Source of the DNA: Anaeromyxobacter terrae
GTDB taxonomy: Bacteria > Myxococcota > Myxococcia > Myxococcales > Anaeromyxobacteraceae
DNA length: 64,000 nt
Direction of reading: 5' to 3'
Assembly: GCF_022690685.1 (NCBI RefSeq)
Contig: NZ_JALCYY010000003.1
Span: 105,666 to 169,665, forward strand
The notes under the pieces are model-generated. The model was given only the letters and a program-made list of their open reading frames with translations, ran no database searches and was not told the DNA's origin. The position numbers were made by a program, and so were the translations under genes. This document shows positions 49,481-59,913 of this stretch, piece after piece. Within the stretch, counting starts at the first letter, position 1. The number at the start of each line of letters is the position of its first letter.

Positions 49481-50074
49481 GCGTTCCCTTCTCCCGAGCG
49501 CTCCCGTGCGCTCGCTTCGCTTCGCGGGAACCCTGCTCACGGTGGGTCGCACCGGCAAGCGCTCGCGGGCCCCGGACCGGGCTCCGGAGAGGTGGAAGCG
49601 CGCGCAGAGGAGATCGGCGAGCCCCTCCGCGTCGTCGGGATCGATCGTCGGGATGCGCCGGAGAGCGGCCCGCGCCCCGACGATCGCGAACACGCGTGGG
49701 TCCTCGTCCGCGAAGAGCGCCCGCGACACGCCGGGCCGGTACACCTCCACGCGCGGGAGCGGCTCGTGCTTGAAGCCCTCGGCGAGCACCAGGTCCACCT
49801 CGGGCAGGAGCCGCGCGAGCGCCCGCGCGCCGCCGGCGGGCGGCCCGAAGTACGCGAGCCCGTGCGGACCCTCGATCGCCGCGGCGATCGCGCCGGCGCG
49901 GCGGAGCACGTCGGTGTCCTTGCCGGGCACGTCGAACGGGTGCGGGTGGCCGGTGTGCTTCAGGGCCCCGACGCGCACGCCGCGGCGCACGAGCGCGGGG
50001 ATGAGCCGGGAGAGGAGCCGCGTCTTGCCGGCGCCGGAGAACCCGGACACCGCGACGATGGGCGCACGCCTCAC
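49181..50074 (-). CDS. mobB: MobB, molybdenum cofactor GTPase, with KGG tail
   Basis: Residues 1-~170 of the 297-residue frame are MobB: G-F-S-G-A-G-K-T (Walker A), K-H-T-G-H-P-H-P-F-D-V, and L-V-L-A-E-G-F-K. MobB helps MobA or MoeA make or hand over the bis-MGD cofactor. Normal MobB proteins are about 160-175 residues, and here the frame runs on through R-V-P-A-K-R-S-E-R-T-G-A into the KGG protein without a stop. GTG 50074 overlaps the moeA stop (GTGA), so translation is coupled. Confidence 0.85.
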   Translation of the reverse strand: MRRAPIVAVSGFSGAGKTRLLSRLIPALVRRGVRVGALKHTGHPHPFDVPGKDTDVLRRAGAIAAAIEGPHGLAYFGPPAGGARALARLLPEVDLVLAEGFKHEPLPRVEVYRPGVSRALFADEDPRVFAIVGARAALRRIPTIDPDDAEGLADLLCARFHLSGARSGARERLPVRPTVSRVPAKRSERTGALGRRERMPKKTTNRKGATARARGGRRSGASRSDAGRKGGNATLRARGPEFYSEIGRKGGKKSRSSARGGRSSTAARATTKRGTTTKRGAARRGTARRTSRTSRTR

Positions 50075-51237
50075 GCGTCGTCGCCGAGGAGCCACGCCGT
50101 CACCTCCGCACCCTCGGGGAGATCGCCCGCGTCGGCGGGCACGAGCAGGAGCGCGTCCGCGAGCGCCGGCCCGCGCACCTGCGCGGCGTCCCTCCCGAGC
50201 GGCCGCGCGCGCCCGCCGGCCTCGAGGCGCGCCCAGAGCAGCCGCGCGCGCCCCGGCCTCCCCGCGGCCGCCTCCGCGAGCCTCACGGGCAGCGCCGGCC
50301 GCTCGCGCCGCGCCGCGCCTGCCCGGGCGAGGAGCGCGGGCCGGGCGAACACCTCGAACGCGACGAGGCACGCGGAGGGGCTGCCGGGCAGCCCGAACAC
50401 CGGCGTCGCGCCTGCGAGCGCGAACAGGAACGGCTTGCCCGGCTTCATCGGCACGCCGTGCACGCGCACGTCCGCGCCGAGCCCGGCGAGCGCCGCCGGA
50501 ACGTGGTCGCGCTCGCCCACCGAGACGCCGCCGATCGTGACGACCGCATCGCTCGTCCGCGCCGCCTCCGCGATCGCCGCGGAGACCGCCTCGAGCCGGT
50601 CCTCGACCGTGCGCCGCGCGACGTCGAGGCCGAGCGCGCGAACGAGGCCGGCGACCGCGACGCCGTTCGAGTCCGGCGTGCGCCCGGTCACGACCTCGTC
50701 CCCGGTGGAGATCACGGCGACCCGCGGACGCCGGTGGACCCGTACCGGGTCAGCGCCCACGGCGGCGAGGAGCGCCGCCTGGCGTGCGCCGAGGCGGGCG
50801 CCCGCGTCCAGGGCGAGCCCGCCCGCGGCGACGTCCTCTCCCGCGAGCCGGACGTTGTCGCCGCGCCGCGCCGCCTCCGCGAACCGCACCCGCTCGCCCT
50901 CGGCGCGCGTCGCCTCCTCGCGCACGACCGTGTCGGCCCCGGGCGGCAGCGGCGCGCCCGTGAAGATCCGGACCGCGGTGCCGGGCGTGAGCGACGCGCC
51001 AGCGTCCTCGCCGGCGTAGCGCGCGCCGATGACCGCGAGCGCGCACGGTCCGGGCACGTCCTCCGCGCGGAGGGCGTAGCCATCCATGGCCGAGCACGTG
51101 GCGGGCGGCGCGGGGACGCGCGCGCGCGCGGGAGCGGCGAGGTACCGGCCGGCGGCAACTCCGAGCGCGACCTCCTCGGCCTCGAGCGGCGAGATCGCGG
51201 CGAGCACCTCGTCCCGGATGCGCAAGAGCCTCTGCAT
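50071..51237 (-). CDS. moeA: Molybdopterin molybdenumtransferase MoeA
   Basis: The 388-residue protein has the MoeA plan: S-A-M-D-G-Y-A, the G-T-A-V-R-I-F-T-G-A-P-L-P region, the MPT-binding domain (S-T-G-D-E-V; T-I-G-G-V-S-V-G-E-R-D-H), and the C-terminal beta-barrel domain with G-L-P-G-S-P-S-A-C. It inserts molybdate into adenylated molybdopterin. It is paired with mobB. Confidence 0.93.
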   Translation of the reverse strand: MQRLLRIRDEVLAAISPLEAEEVALGVAAGRYLAAPARARVPAPPATCSAMDGYALRAEDVPGPCALAVIGARYAGEDAGASLTPGTAVRIFTGAPLPPGADTVVREEATRAEGERVRFAEAARRGDNVRLAGEDVAAGGLALDAGARLGARQAALLAAVGADPVRVHRRPRVAVISTGDEVVTGRTPDSNGVAVAGLVRALGLDVARRTVEDRLEAVSAAIAEAARTSDAVVTIGGVSVGERDHVPAALAGLGADVRVHGVPMKPGKPFLFALAGATPVFGLPGSPSACLVAFEVFARPALLARAGAARRERPALPVRLAEAAAGRPGRARLLWARLEAGGRARPLGRDAAQVRGPALADALLLVPADAGDLPEGAEVTAWLLGDDA

Positions 51238-51591
51238 GCGCGCGCATCATGCCACGCGTGCGGCGGCGCGGCGCCGCAGGCGTCGAACGACGCGTCCTTC
51301 AGCGCGGCGCATCGCGGTGTCGCGGGCGCCTTCGTGAGCGCCGGCAGCGCCCGCGCGGATCGCGCGCGGGAGCTCTCGCCGGCGGGCGGTCGTGGCGCTG
51401 CGCCGGGATCGGGCGAGCGAGCGGGTCCCCGGATGCGCCTCCGCAAACCTTGCGCACGCAGGAGGGCGCCCGAACTGCAAACGCATTGTCTGCACGGGGC
51501 GCCCTATAAAACCCCGGGCGTACGCGGGCCTAGCTCGTGCAAACAGACGGCGATCAAGTAAGAGAATAGTCTGTCGCGGGGAGGAACTGCG
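51238..51591. other. Upstream region of the Crp/Fnr gene
   Basis: About 354 bases without a gene. AGGGCGCCC (51463-51471) and GGGCGCCCT (51497-51505) form a nine-base inverted repeat just before an AT-rich TATAAA (51505-51510), which may be a -10 region. The last 50 bases have ACAGAC (51543-51548) and GTCTGT (51569-51574) as a second inverted pair around the mRNA leader. Confidence 0.5.
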
Positions 51592-52248
51592 GTGCTCTCG
51601 AACGCTCCGGTCTCTGACTGTAATGCCTGCTCGCTGGGTCTCGCGTCGCAGGGACGCTGCCGGCTGACGCCCACCTCGCGCGAGTCGGGCGCCACGATCT
51701 GCGCACAGGGCGAGCGCCCCCGGACCGTCTACTTCATCAAGGAGGGCTTCGTCGCGCTGTCGGCGGTGAGCCCTCGCGGCTCCGAGCTGCTCCTCTCGCT
51801 CCGCGGCCCGACGTCGCTCCTCTGCACCGAGTCGCTCCACGGCGAGCCGTCGCCCTTCGAGGTCCGCGCGCTGTCGCGCGTGAAGATCTGCGGGATCGGC
51901 GGCGACGCGATGTCCCAGTGGATCGGACCGGAGAAGAGCGCCGCGCGCGTGGTGCTCGACCTGCTCCTCACGGAGTCGCGCGCGCAGCGGGACGAGGTGA
52001 ACTGGCGCCAGGGCGACTGCCTCTCGCGCGTCGCGCGCTTCGCCCTCGCCCACGCCCGCTTCCTCGCCGATCGTCCCAACGCGGTCCGCAAGCAGGTGGT
52101 CGCGCGGCTCCTGGGGATGCGTCCCGAGACGCTCTCCCGCTGCCTGACCAAGCTCGAGAAGGACGGCGTGGTCGACGCGTCGCGCGGCGTTCGCGTGCTC
52201 GATCAGCGCCGGCTCGCGGCCATCGCGATGGAAGACAACGCAGCCTGA
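51592..52248 (+). CDS. Crp/Fnr-family regulator with FNR-like cysteines
   Basis: This 218-residue protein has an N-terminal cysteine group (C-N-A-C-S-L-G-L-A-S-Q-G-R-C), a cNMP-binding-like beta-roll (about 25-130, with further Cys in L-L-C-T-E-S and K-I-C-G), and a C-terminal winged HTH with R-P-E-T-L-S-R-C-L. The recognition E-x-x-S-R matches FNR, which reads TTGAT half sites. An iron-sulfur sensor of O2 or NO is thus plausible, although the exact cysteine spacing differs from E. coli FNR. The start is GTG with GGGGAGG eight bases before it. Confidence 0.85.
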   Translation: MLSNAPVSDCNACSLGLASQGRCRLTPTSRESGATICAQGERPRTVYFIKEGFVALSAVSPRGSELLLSLRGPTSLLCTESLHGEPSPFEVRALSRVKICGIGGDAMSQWIGPEKSAARVVLDLLLTESRAQRDEVNWRQGDCLSRVARFALAHARFLADRPNAVRKQVVARLLGMRPETLSRCLTKLEKDGVVDASRGVRVLDQRRLAAIAMEDNAA

Positions 52249-52297
52249 TCCCTGCTAGAAGAGGGCCGTCGCACCGAGGTTTAGAAAGGACTCCCGC

Positions 52298-52510
52298 ATG
52301 TTTCCCAAGCTCGGAATGGGCGAGCTCGTCGTCATCCTGCTCATCGTCGTGATCCTGTTCGGGTCGAGCAAGCTCCCGCAACTCGGGGCCGGGCTCGGCC
52401 AGGGCATCCGGAGCTTCAAGAAGTCCTTCGCCGGCGAGGACGAGGAGAAGCCGGCGACGCCGAGCGCCTCGTCCCAGGATGAGGCGTCGAAGGCCGGCAA
52501 GCAGGCGTAG
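52298..52510 (+). CDS. tatA: Sec-independent protein translocase subunit TatA
   Basis: The 70-residue protein has the TatA pattern: a short N-terminal helix (about 8-24, [15 protein letters not shown]), then the hinge [19 protein letters not shown], and an acidic low-complexity tail. TatA multimers form the channel for folded Tat substrates such as the ferredoxin of the NrfD operon. tatB and tatC are not next to it. AAAGGA precedes the ATG. It lies 49 bases after the Crp/Fnr gene. Confidence 0.95.
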   Translation: MFPKLGMGELVVILLIVVILFGSSKLPQLGAGLGQGIRSFKKSFAGEDEEKPATPSASSQDEASKAGKQA

Positions 52511-52917
52511 CCGGTCCCTCGCCCCGCGCGCGACACGCGCGATCCCCAACTTCCGACTCTCGCCGGGGGCGAGCGCTACCGCGCTCGCCCCCGCGTCTTT
52601 TGCGGGCCTTACCGGCGCGCCTGCCTTTCCCCGGCCTCGCCCTTGCTCCGATCGCCCGCGGGACACGTCCCGCTCGTCGGCCCCTGCTCGAGCCCCTCCC
52701 CCGCGGGAGGCCTCGCGCGGCCGCGCCTGCGCGTTCGCTCGCACCGGGTTGGCTGCGAGCGGCCTGGAGACGCCCGGGCGTTCGCGAGCGCGAGCGCAGC
52801 ATCGGCTCGCGGCGCCGGCCGGGCGGGCGCGTCCCACTCCGGGCGCTCTCGCGCCCGAGCGCGGCGCGAGGGCATCCCCCTTGAATAGGTGCGATAGTCA
52901 CGCAGGGGGGAAACACC
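52511..52917. other. Intergenic stretch with terminator
   Basis: About 407 bases containing the tatA terminator (52565-52601). The rest is GC-rich without a convincing gene; a short AT-rich island (CTTGAATAGGTGCGATAG, about 52880) may hold the uspA-like promoter. Confidence 0.5.
52565..52601 (+). terminator. Intrinsic terminator after tatA
   Basis: GGGGGCGAGCG (52565-52575) pairs perfectly with CGCTCGCCCCC (52582-52592) around a six-base loop. GCGTCTTTT follows. This is the only hairpin in the window with a clear T-tract. Confidence 0.8.
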
Positions 52918-53340
52918 ATGAAGCGCATCCTGGTCGCAGTCGACGGCTCCGAGTCCTCGCTCAAGGCAGCGCGCATGGCGGCCGACATCGCGCTGCGGTT
53001 CGGCGCCAAGCTCTCGCTCGTCCACGTGGTCCCGAAGCTCCTGCTCCCGCCGGACGTCTACGGGCTCACCATCGCCGAGGTCGAGAAGGAGCACCGCGCC
53101 TACGCCGACCGGCTGCTCGAGCGGGCCGTCGAGGCCATCGAGGAGCCCTCCATCGAGGTCGGCACGTCCGTGCTGTACGGCGCGCCAGCCGAGGCGATCG
53201 CCGAGGAAGGCGCGGCGAGCGACGTCGGCATGATCGTCGTCGGCAGCCGCGGCCACGGCGCGGTCGCGCGCATGTTCCTCGGCAGCGTCTCGGACCGGCT
53301 CATCCACATCAGCCCGAAGCCGGTCCTGGTGGTGCATTAG
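52918..53340 (+). CDS. Universal stress protein (UspA family)
   Basis: The 140-residue protein has the Usp fold: an early D-G-S-E-S-S, a middle P-A-E-A-I-A region, and the ATP-binding G-S-R-G-H-G-x9-G-S-V-S. ATP-binding Usps are energy or stress sensors. It is preceded by GGGGG-AAACACC and followed by the CBS protein. Confidence 0.92.
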   Translation: MKRILVAVDGSESSLKAARMAADIALRFGAKLSLVHVVPKLLLPPDVYGLTIAEVEKEHRAYADRLLERAVEAIEEPSIEVGTSVLYGAPAEAIAEEGAASDVGMIVVGSRGHGAVARMFLGSVSDRLIHISPKPVLVVH

Positions 53341-53373
53341 CCGTCCACTCCGGGTCGTGTAGAATCGGCGCCG

Positions 53374-53814
53374 ATGATCTCCGTCGCCGACTTCATGACG
53401 AAGGATCTCGTGACGGTGCGCGGGTCGGACGACCTCGCGCTCGCGGAGTCGCTCCTGCGGCTCGGCGGAATCCGCCACCTCCCGGTCGTGGAGGACGGCC
53501 GCCTCGTCGGCCTCGTGACCCAGCGTGACATCCTCCGCTCGGGCCACTCCGGTGGCGCCGACGCGCGCAGGCTGCCCGTCTCGCAGATCATGACGCGCGA
53601 GCTCACGACGGTCCGCCCGGCGATGGCGCTCGCGCACGCGGCGCGGCTCATGCTCGAGCGGAAGTTCGGCTGCCTCCCGGTCTGCGACGACGACGGCCGG
53701 CTCGTCGGGATCGTCACGGAGGCCGACTTCGTCCGCTTCGCCGCCGACGTCGCGCGCGACCTCGACCTCGTCGCAGAGGCGGTCCGCGCCCAGGAGCGCG
53801 CCGGGCGCGCCTGA
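53374..53814 (+). CDS. Twin CBS-domain protein
   Basis: The 146-residue protein consists of two CBS motifs (V-R-G-S-D-D-L-A-L-A-E-S-L-L and V-R-P-A-M-A-L-A-H-A-A-R-L-M-L) and a short C-terminal helix. CBS pairs bind adenosine nucleotides such as AMP or ATP. Together with the adjacent UspA gene, it may report energy charge. It starts ATG 53374, 33 bases after uspA. Confidence 0.88.
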   Translation: MISVADFMTKDLVTVRGSDDLALAESLLRLGGIRHLPVVEDGRLVGLVTQRDILRSGHSGGADARRLPVSQIMTRELTTVRPAMALAHAARLMLERKFGCLPVCDDDGRLVGIVTEADFVRFAADVARDLDLVAEAVRAQERAGRA

Positions 53815-53890
53815 CCGGCGCGAGGGACGACTCCTGCCTCGGGCAGCGCCGGGCCGTTCGCCCGTTGACCGGCGGGGGGCGCGCGGCTAG

Positions 53891-55039
53891 ATGAGCGGGG
53901 TGGCCGAGACGGTCTTCGACGAGCTCAAACGGTACGTCCGCTGGTCCGAGACGGACGAGCAGGCCCTCCGGAGCCTGCACGGCGCCGCCGTGCCGCAGTT
54001 CCAGCTCCTCGCCGAGGAGTTCTACGACCGCATCCTCAAGCACGAGGAGGCGCGCGCGGTGCTCGCGGGAGGCGAGAGCCAGGTCGGGCACCTGAAGGTC
54101 ACGATGGTCGCCTGGCTCGACAGGCTCCTCGCCGGCCCGTGGGACGAGGCGTACTGGGAGCAGCGCTACCGGATCGGCCGCGTGCACGTCCGCATCGGCC
54201 TGCCGCAGCACTACATGTTCGGCGCGATGAACGTGCACCGGACCGGGCTCGCGCGCATCGCCTACGAGCGCTTCCACGACGACCCCGACGAGCTCCAGCG
54301 GGTGCGCACGGCGCTCGGGAAGATCCTCGACCTCGAGCTGGCGGTGATGCTGCACACCTACCGCGACGACCTCCTCGCGCAGCAGGCGCGCGTCGAGCGG
54401 CTCTCGACGTTCGGCCAGCTCGTCGGCTCCATCGGCCACGACCTCCGCAACCCGCTCGGCGTCATCGAGACCTCGCTGTACATCCTGCGGACGCGGATCG
54501 GCGAGGACGATCGCGCGAAGAAGCACCTCGACCGCATCGGCGAGCAGCTCGGCGTCGCGAACGGGATCATCACGAACCTGCTCGACATGATCCGCAACCG
54601 CCCGCTCGCGCGCGAGCGCGTCGCGCTCGCGGAGGTGCTGGGCGGCGCGGCGGCGGTGGTGAAGCGGCCCGCGGGCGTCTCCCTCGACCTCGAGGGGCTC
54701 GACGGGCTCCCGGCGGTGGAGGGCGACCCGGTCCAGCTGCGCCAGGTGTTCGTGAACCTGCTCGAGAACGCGGTCTTCGCGGCCTCCCCCGAGGGCGCCG
54801 TGGCGGTCCGCGCGCGCGCGGACGACGGGGCCGTCGCGCTGGAGGTGGAGGACACCGGGCCGGGAGTCGACTCCGCCACGCGCCGGCGCCTCTTCGAGCC
54901 GCTCATCACCACCAAGGACAAGGGCATCGGCCTCGGGCTCGCGCTCGTGAAGCGCATCGCCGAGCGCCACGGCGGATCGGTCGAGTACTCCGATCGTCCG
55001 GGCGGCGGCGCTCGCTTCACGGTCCGACTGCCCGCGTGA
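53891..55039 (+). CDS. Globin-coupled sensor histidine kinase
   Basis: Residues 1-~155 form a protoglobin/GCS-type haem domain: [26 protein letters not shown] (proximal His in R-V-H), and A-x-x-L-D-L-E-L-A-V. Residues ~160-382 carry HisKA ([11 protein letters not shown]) and HATPase (N-L-L-E-N-A; G-I-G-L-G-L-A). Such kinases sense O2 or NO by haem. The protein has no membrane segment. It is the first gene of a four-gene signalling operon; the next gene starts 17 bases downstream. Confidence 0.88.
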   Translation: MSGVAETVFDELKRYVRWSETDEQALRSLHGAAVPQFQLLAEEFYDRILKHEEARAVLAGGESQVGHLKVTMVAWLDRLLAGPWDEAYWEQRYRIGRVHVRIGLPQHYMFGAMNVHRTGLARIAYERFHDDPDELQRVRTALGKILDLELAVMLHTYRDDLLAQQARVERLSTFGQLVGSIGHDLRNPLGVIETSLYILRTRIGEDDRAKKHLDRIGEQLGVANGIITNLLDMIRNRPLARERVALAEVLGGAAAVVKRPAGVSLDLEGLDGLPAVEGDPVQLRQVFVNLLENAVFAASPEGAVAVRARADDGAVALEVEDTGPGVDSATRRRLFEPLITTKDKGIGLGLALVKRIAERHGGSVEYSDRPGGGARFTVRLPA

Positions 55040-55055
55040 CGCGCGGGGGAGCTCC

Positions 55056-55862
55056 ATGCGCCGCTACCTCATCGTCGACGACAACCGCGAGTTCGCAGAG
55101 AACCTCGCCGAGATCCTCCGAGACGCGGGCGACGAGGTCGCCATCGCGGTGAACGGCCAGGAGGCGCTCGAGCTCGCCCAGGGGACGCGCTTCGACGCGC
55201 TCCTCACCGACATGCGGATGCCGCTCATGGGCGGCGCGGGGGGCGGGGGCGCGCGCCCCCCCCCGGAGCCCCCCGCCGCCGCCCAGGTGGTAAACCCCCA
55301 CTGGGGTCTCCCGCTCTGGGGGGGCGGGGTGCTGGGCCCGCCGCCCCGCCGCCTGGATCCCGGAGCCGCCGCGATGGTGATCACCGCCCACGTCGCGGAC
55401 GACGCGCTCGAGGCCGCGCGCCGCGAGGGGCTCCTCGCGGTGCTGTCGAAGCCGGTGGCGGTGGGCCGGCTCCTCGACCTGCTCTCGGTCGCGCGCCGGG
55501 ACGGGCTCGTCGCGGTCGTCGAGGACGACCCGCGCATGTCGGACAACCTCTGCGAGGCGCTGCGCGGGCGCGGGTTCGCCGCCGTCACGGCCGCGTCGGT
55601 GCTCGAGACCGAGCGGCTCGGGCCGGTGGAGCCCTTCTGCGCGCTCGTCGACCTCCGGGTCCCCGGGGGCGTGGACGGGGAGGCGATGCGCCGCCTCGGC
55701 GAGCGGTTCCCCGGGCTGCCGATGATCGTCGTGACCGGCGTCCCCGAGGTCCCCGCGCTCCCGCACGAAGGCTACTTCACGAAGCCGTTCGACACGGCGG
55801 CGCTCCTCTCCGCCGTCGAGCGGCTCCACGGTCGCCGCGGGGAGGCGGTCGCGCGCGAATGA
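55056..55862 (+). CDS. Double-receiver protein with an odd insertion
   Basis: The 268-residue product has two REC domains: 1-~120 (V-D-D, Asp in L-T-D-M-R-M-P, Lys in S-K-P-V) and ~140-265 (V-E-D-D, Asp in L-V-D-L-R-V, Lys in T-K-P-F). No output domain is visible. After the first phosphoacceptor, the normal ~8 residues of helix alpha-3 are replaced by about 36 residues rich in Gly, Pro and Trp, encoded by G- and C-homopolymer-rich DNA (55234-55350). It overlaps the next gene by four bases (ATGA), so they are translationally coupled. Confidence 0.8.
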   Translation: MRRYLIVDDNREFAENLAEILRDAGDEVAIAVNGQEALELAQGTRFDALLTDMRMPLMGGAGGGGARPPPEPPAAAQVVNPHWGLPLWGGGVLGPPPRRLDPGAAAMVITAHVADDALEAARREGLLAVLSKPVAVGRLLDLLSVARRDGLVAVVEDDPRMSDNLCEALRGRGFAAVTAASVLETERLGPVEPFCALVDLRVPGGVDGEAMRRLGERFPGLPMIVVTGVPEVPALPHEGYFTKPFDTAALLSAVERLHGRRGEAVARE

Positions 55863-56980
55863 AGGACGCCCCCAAGCCGGCGCGCATCCTCGTCGTCGAC
55901 GACAACGAGGGGCTGGTCGAGAACCTCTGCGAGATCCTGGACGGCGCCGGCTACTCCGCGCGCGGCGCCGGGAGCTGCAAGGAGGCGCTCGCGGCCGCCC
56001 GCGACGGGTTCGACGTCGCGCTCGTCGACCTGCGGCTGCCGGACGGCGACGGCACGGCCCTCGCGCCCCAGCTGAAGGAGCTCTCGCCCGACGGGGAGGT
56101 GGTGCTCCTCACCGGGTTCGCCACCCTCGAGTCGGCCGTCGCGGCGGTGCGCGCGGGCGCGTGCGCGTACCTCGTGAAGCCCTGCGCGACGCAGGAGCTG
56201 CTCGTCACGGTCGAGCAGGCGATGCGACAGGTGCGCCTCCACGGCGAGAAGCGCGAGCTGTCTCGGCGCGCGCAGATGGCGGAGCGGCTCGCCGCGGTCG
56301 GCACCATGACCGCCGGCCTGTCGCACGAGATCCGCAACCCCCTGAACGCCGCCGCCCTGCAGCTCTCCGTCCTCGAGCGCCGCATCCAGAGGCTCCAGAA
56401 GGACACCCAGGGTCCGCTCCTCGAGCCGCTCACGCTCGTGCGGGACGAGATCCGGCGGCTCGATCACATCCTCGAGGACTTCCTCCAGTTCGCCCGGCCG
56501 CGCGAGTTCGTGGCGCGGCCGGTCGAGGTGGCTCCGCTCCTGAACCGCATCCTCGACCTGCTCGGCGCCCAGGCCGAGCGCCGGGAGGTCCGGCTCGAGC
56601 GCGACCTCGAGGCGGTGCCGCCGGTCGCGGGCGACGAGGAGCGGCTCCGCCAGGTGCTCGTCAACTTCGGGCTGAACGCGCTCGAGGCGGTGAAGGACGG
56701 CGGCCTCGTGCGCGTCTCCTGCCGGGAGGTCCCCGCCGCGGCCGGCTCCAGCGATGGCCCGCGCCAGGTCGCGATCATCGTCGACGACGACGGCCCGGGC
56801 GTGCCGCCCGAGTCGCGCGACCGGATCTTCGAGCCGTTCTTCACCTCCAAGGCGAAGGGCTCGGGGCTCGGGCTCTCGATCGTGCACGCGATCGTCACCC
56901 AGCACGGGGGCACGATCACCGTCGCGGACTCGCCCGAGGGCGGGGCTCGGTTCGTCCTCGAGCTGCCGCAGGCGCGCTAG
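55859..56980 (+). CDS. Response regulator-histidine kinase
   Basis: The 373-residue protein has REC (1-~125: L-V-V-D-D-N, Asp in L-V-D-L-R-L-P, Lys in V-K-P-C), HisKA (G-L-S-H-E-I-R-N-P-L) and HATPase (N-F-G-L-N-A-L-E-A; G-S-G-L-G-L). It is soluble and NtrB-like in its kinase half. With the globin kinase and the double receiver it builds a phosphorelay; a NtrC-like output regulator is encoded nearby at 57556-58998 on the other strand. Confidence 0.92.
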   Translation: MKDAPKPARILVVDDNEGLVENLCEILDGAGYSARGAGSCKEALAAARDGFDVALVDLRLPDGDGTALAPQLKELSPDGEVVLLTGFATLESAVAAVRAGACAYLVKPCATQELLVTVEQAMRQVRLHGEKRELSRRAQMAERLAAVGTMTAGLSHEIRNPLNAAALQLSVLERRIQRLQKDTQGPLLEPLTLVRDEIRRLDHILEDFLQFARPREFVARPVEVAPLLNRILDLLGAQAERREVRLERDLEAVPPVAGDEERLRQVLVNFGLNALEAVKDGGLVRVSCREVPAAAGSSDGPRQVAIIVDDDGPGVPPESRDRIFEPFFTSKAKGSGLGLSIVHAIVTQHGGTITVADSPEGGARFVLELPQAR

Positions 56981-56986
56981 GCTCCC

Positions 56987-57505
56987 ATGCACCGCTTCCG
57001 CGCTCCATGGGATCGCGCCCTCCGGCTCACGACCGCCCTCGTGCTCGTCCTGATGCTCGCGGCGATCGCGACGACGCTCGCCGCCGCGGCGCGGGCGGGC
57101 TGGCCCCTCTCGAGGGTCGGCCTCGCCGCGCTCGTCTGCGCCGTGCCGCTCGCCGCGTGGGCGCTCGGGCCGCGTGGGTTCGTGATCGGCGGGGGCTTCC
57201 TCCGCATCGAGCGGAACGCCTGGCCGGCTCGCCTGGTCCCGCTCCGGGCGGTCCGCGCCGCGGAGCCCCTCGGGCCCGACGCCCTGCGCGGCGCGCTCCG
57301 CCTCTTCGGCACGAGCGGGCTCTTCGGGCACTACGGGCTGTTCCGCTCGCGCGCCCTCGGGCGCTTTCGCATGTACGCGACGCGCAGCTCCGGGCTCGTG
57401 CTGGTGCGCGCCGGCGAGGTGCAGTACGTCCTCTCGCCGGACCGGCCGGAGGCGTTCCTCGCGACGATCGCCGCCTCCGCCGCGGCGGCCCCGCGCGGGC
57501 GCTGA
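56987..57505 (+). CDS. Small membrane protein with bacterial PH-like domain
   Basis: This 172-residue protein has two N-terminal hydrophobic helices (about 10-60), then a beta-rich segment resembling a bacterial PH domain (G-F-V-I-G-G-G-F-L-R-I-E-R; L-V-P-L-R-A-V-R-A-A; Y-V-L-S-P-D-R-P-E-A-F). The function is unknown. It starts six bases after the kinase stop and is probably the last gene of the operon. Confidence 0.65.
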   Translation: MHRFRAPWDRALRLTTALVLVLMLAAIATTLAAAARAGWPLSRVGLAALVCAVPLAAWALGPRGFVIGGGFLRIERNAWPARLVPLRAVRAAEPLGPDALRGALRLFGTSGLFGHYGLFRSRALGRFRMYATRSSGLVLVRAGEVQYVLSPDRPEAFLATIAASAAAAPRGR

Positions 57506-57555
57506 GCGCGTTCGCGCCGGGAAGCGCGACGCCGCGGGGCCGGGGCCGCCCTGCC

Positions 57556-58998
<1,443 letters not shown>

Positions 58999-59120
58999 CG
59001 TTGCCTCACTACCAAGCGCAAACCGTGCAGGGTCCCGCACGTTATGCATGATTCCACGCGTGAGATCCACCGGATCTCGCCGCAAGTCCCCAATCCTACG
59101 GGGTAAAGCCGCTTACCAAC

Positions 59121-59795
59121 TCACCCGCTTCCCTCGTGGAGGGATCCCGCGCCCTCGACCCGTCCGAGCCGATCGTAGGGCCTCCAGCGAAACCGAGCCC
59201 CGAGCGACTCGGCCACGCTCCGGCACGCCTGCTCGGACAGGGCGTGGAGCGCTACCGCGCTCGCCGCCACATCCGGGATGCAGCGCACCGCGCTGCGGAT
59301 GAAGTCCTTCATCGCATCGTACGCCGCCTCGCCGTACCGGCTCGGGCAGATCCGCGCGTAGGTCGCGGAATCCGGAGCGTTGAGCGAGACCGACACGGCC
59401 GACACCCCCGCGGCCGCGAGCTCGGGCGCGACGTCGTGCCCCTCGCGCAGGGACGCGAGCCCGTCGGTGTCGACCCGCACGCGCGCGACGCCCGCCGCCC
59501 GCAGCCGGCGCGCGAGGTTGAGCAGCACGTCGAGCCGCCGCGTCGGCTCGCCCAGCCCGGTGAACACGACCTCGGAACGGCCCGAGATCCCGGCGCGCAG
59601 CGCCGCCGCCCAGACCTCGTCCGCGCTCGGGTTCCGGGTGAGCCGGAGATCGAAGCCGCCCACCGTCCAGTCGTCGTCGCGGATCTTCGGGCAGAAGACG
59701 CACGCGAGCGTGCAAGCGCTCGTGAGATTCAGGTAGAGCGCGTCTCCAAGCGGGTACGCGAGCGTCGGCTCGCGCTGTGGGGTCTCGGATACCAC
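59121..59795 (-). CDS. Radical SAM protein (TatD-associated type)
   Basis: The 224-residue protein opens with Y-L-N-L-T-S-A-C-T-L-A-C-V-F-C (the C-x3-C-x2-C cluster motif at about residues 25-32), followed by G-G-F-D-L-R-L, V-F-T-G-L-G-E-P-T and D-T-D-G-L-A. Together these match the TIGR04038-like 'TatD-linked radical SAM' family, whose reaction is not known. No tatD gene is in the window. GTG 59795 is inferred from the conserved N terminus. It lies 119 bases downstream of the DksA-like gene. Confidence 0.75.
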   Translation of the reverse strand: MVSETPQREPTLAYPLGDALYLNLTSACTLACVFCPKIRDDDWTVGGFDLRLTRNPSADEVWAAALRAGISGRSEVVFTGLGEPTRRLDVLLNLARRLRAAGVARVRVDTDGLASLREGHDVAPELAAAGVSAVSVSLNAPDSATYARICPSRYGEAAYDAMKDFIRSAVRCIPDVAASAVALHALSEQACRSVAESLGARFRWRPYDRLGRVEGAGSLHEGSG

Positions 59796-59913
59796 CGGCG
59801 GGTGAAATAGCAGGCCCCCGCCTGGAGCGCTACACGCCGGCGCCTGCGGCGGGGGATGACTCTCCTTCAACCGGCGGGAACGGCTGTCGCATTTCGGGCG
59901 AAGCGGGGCGCCG

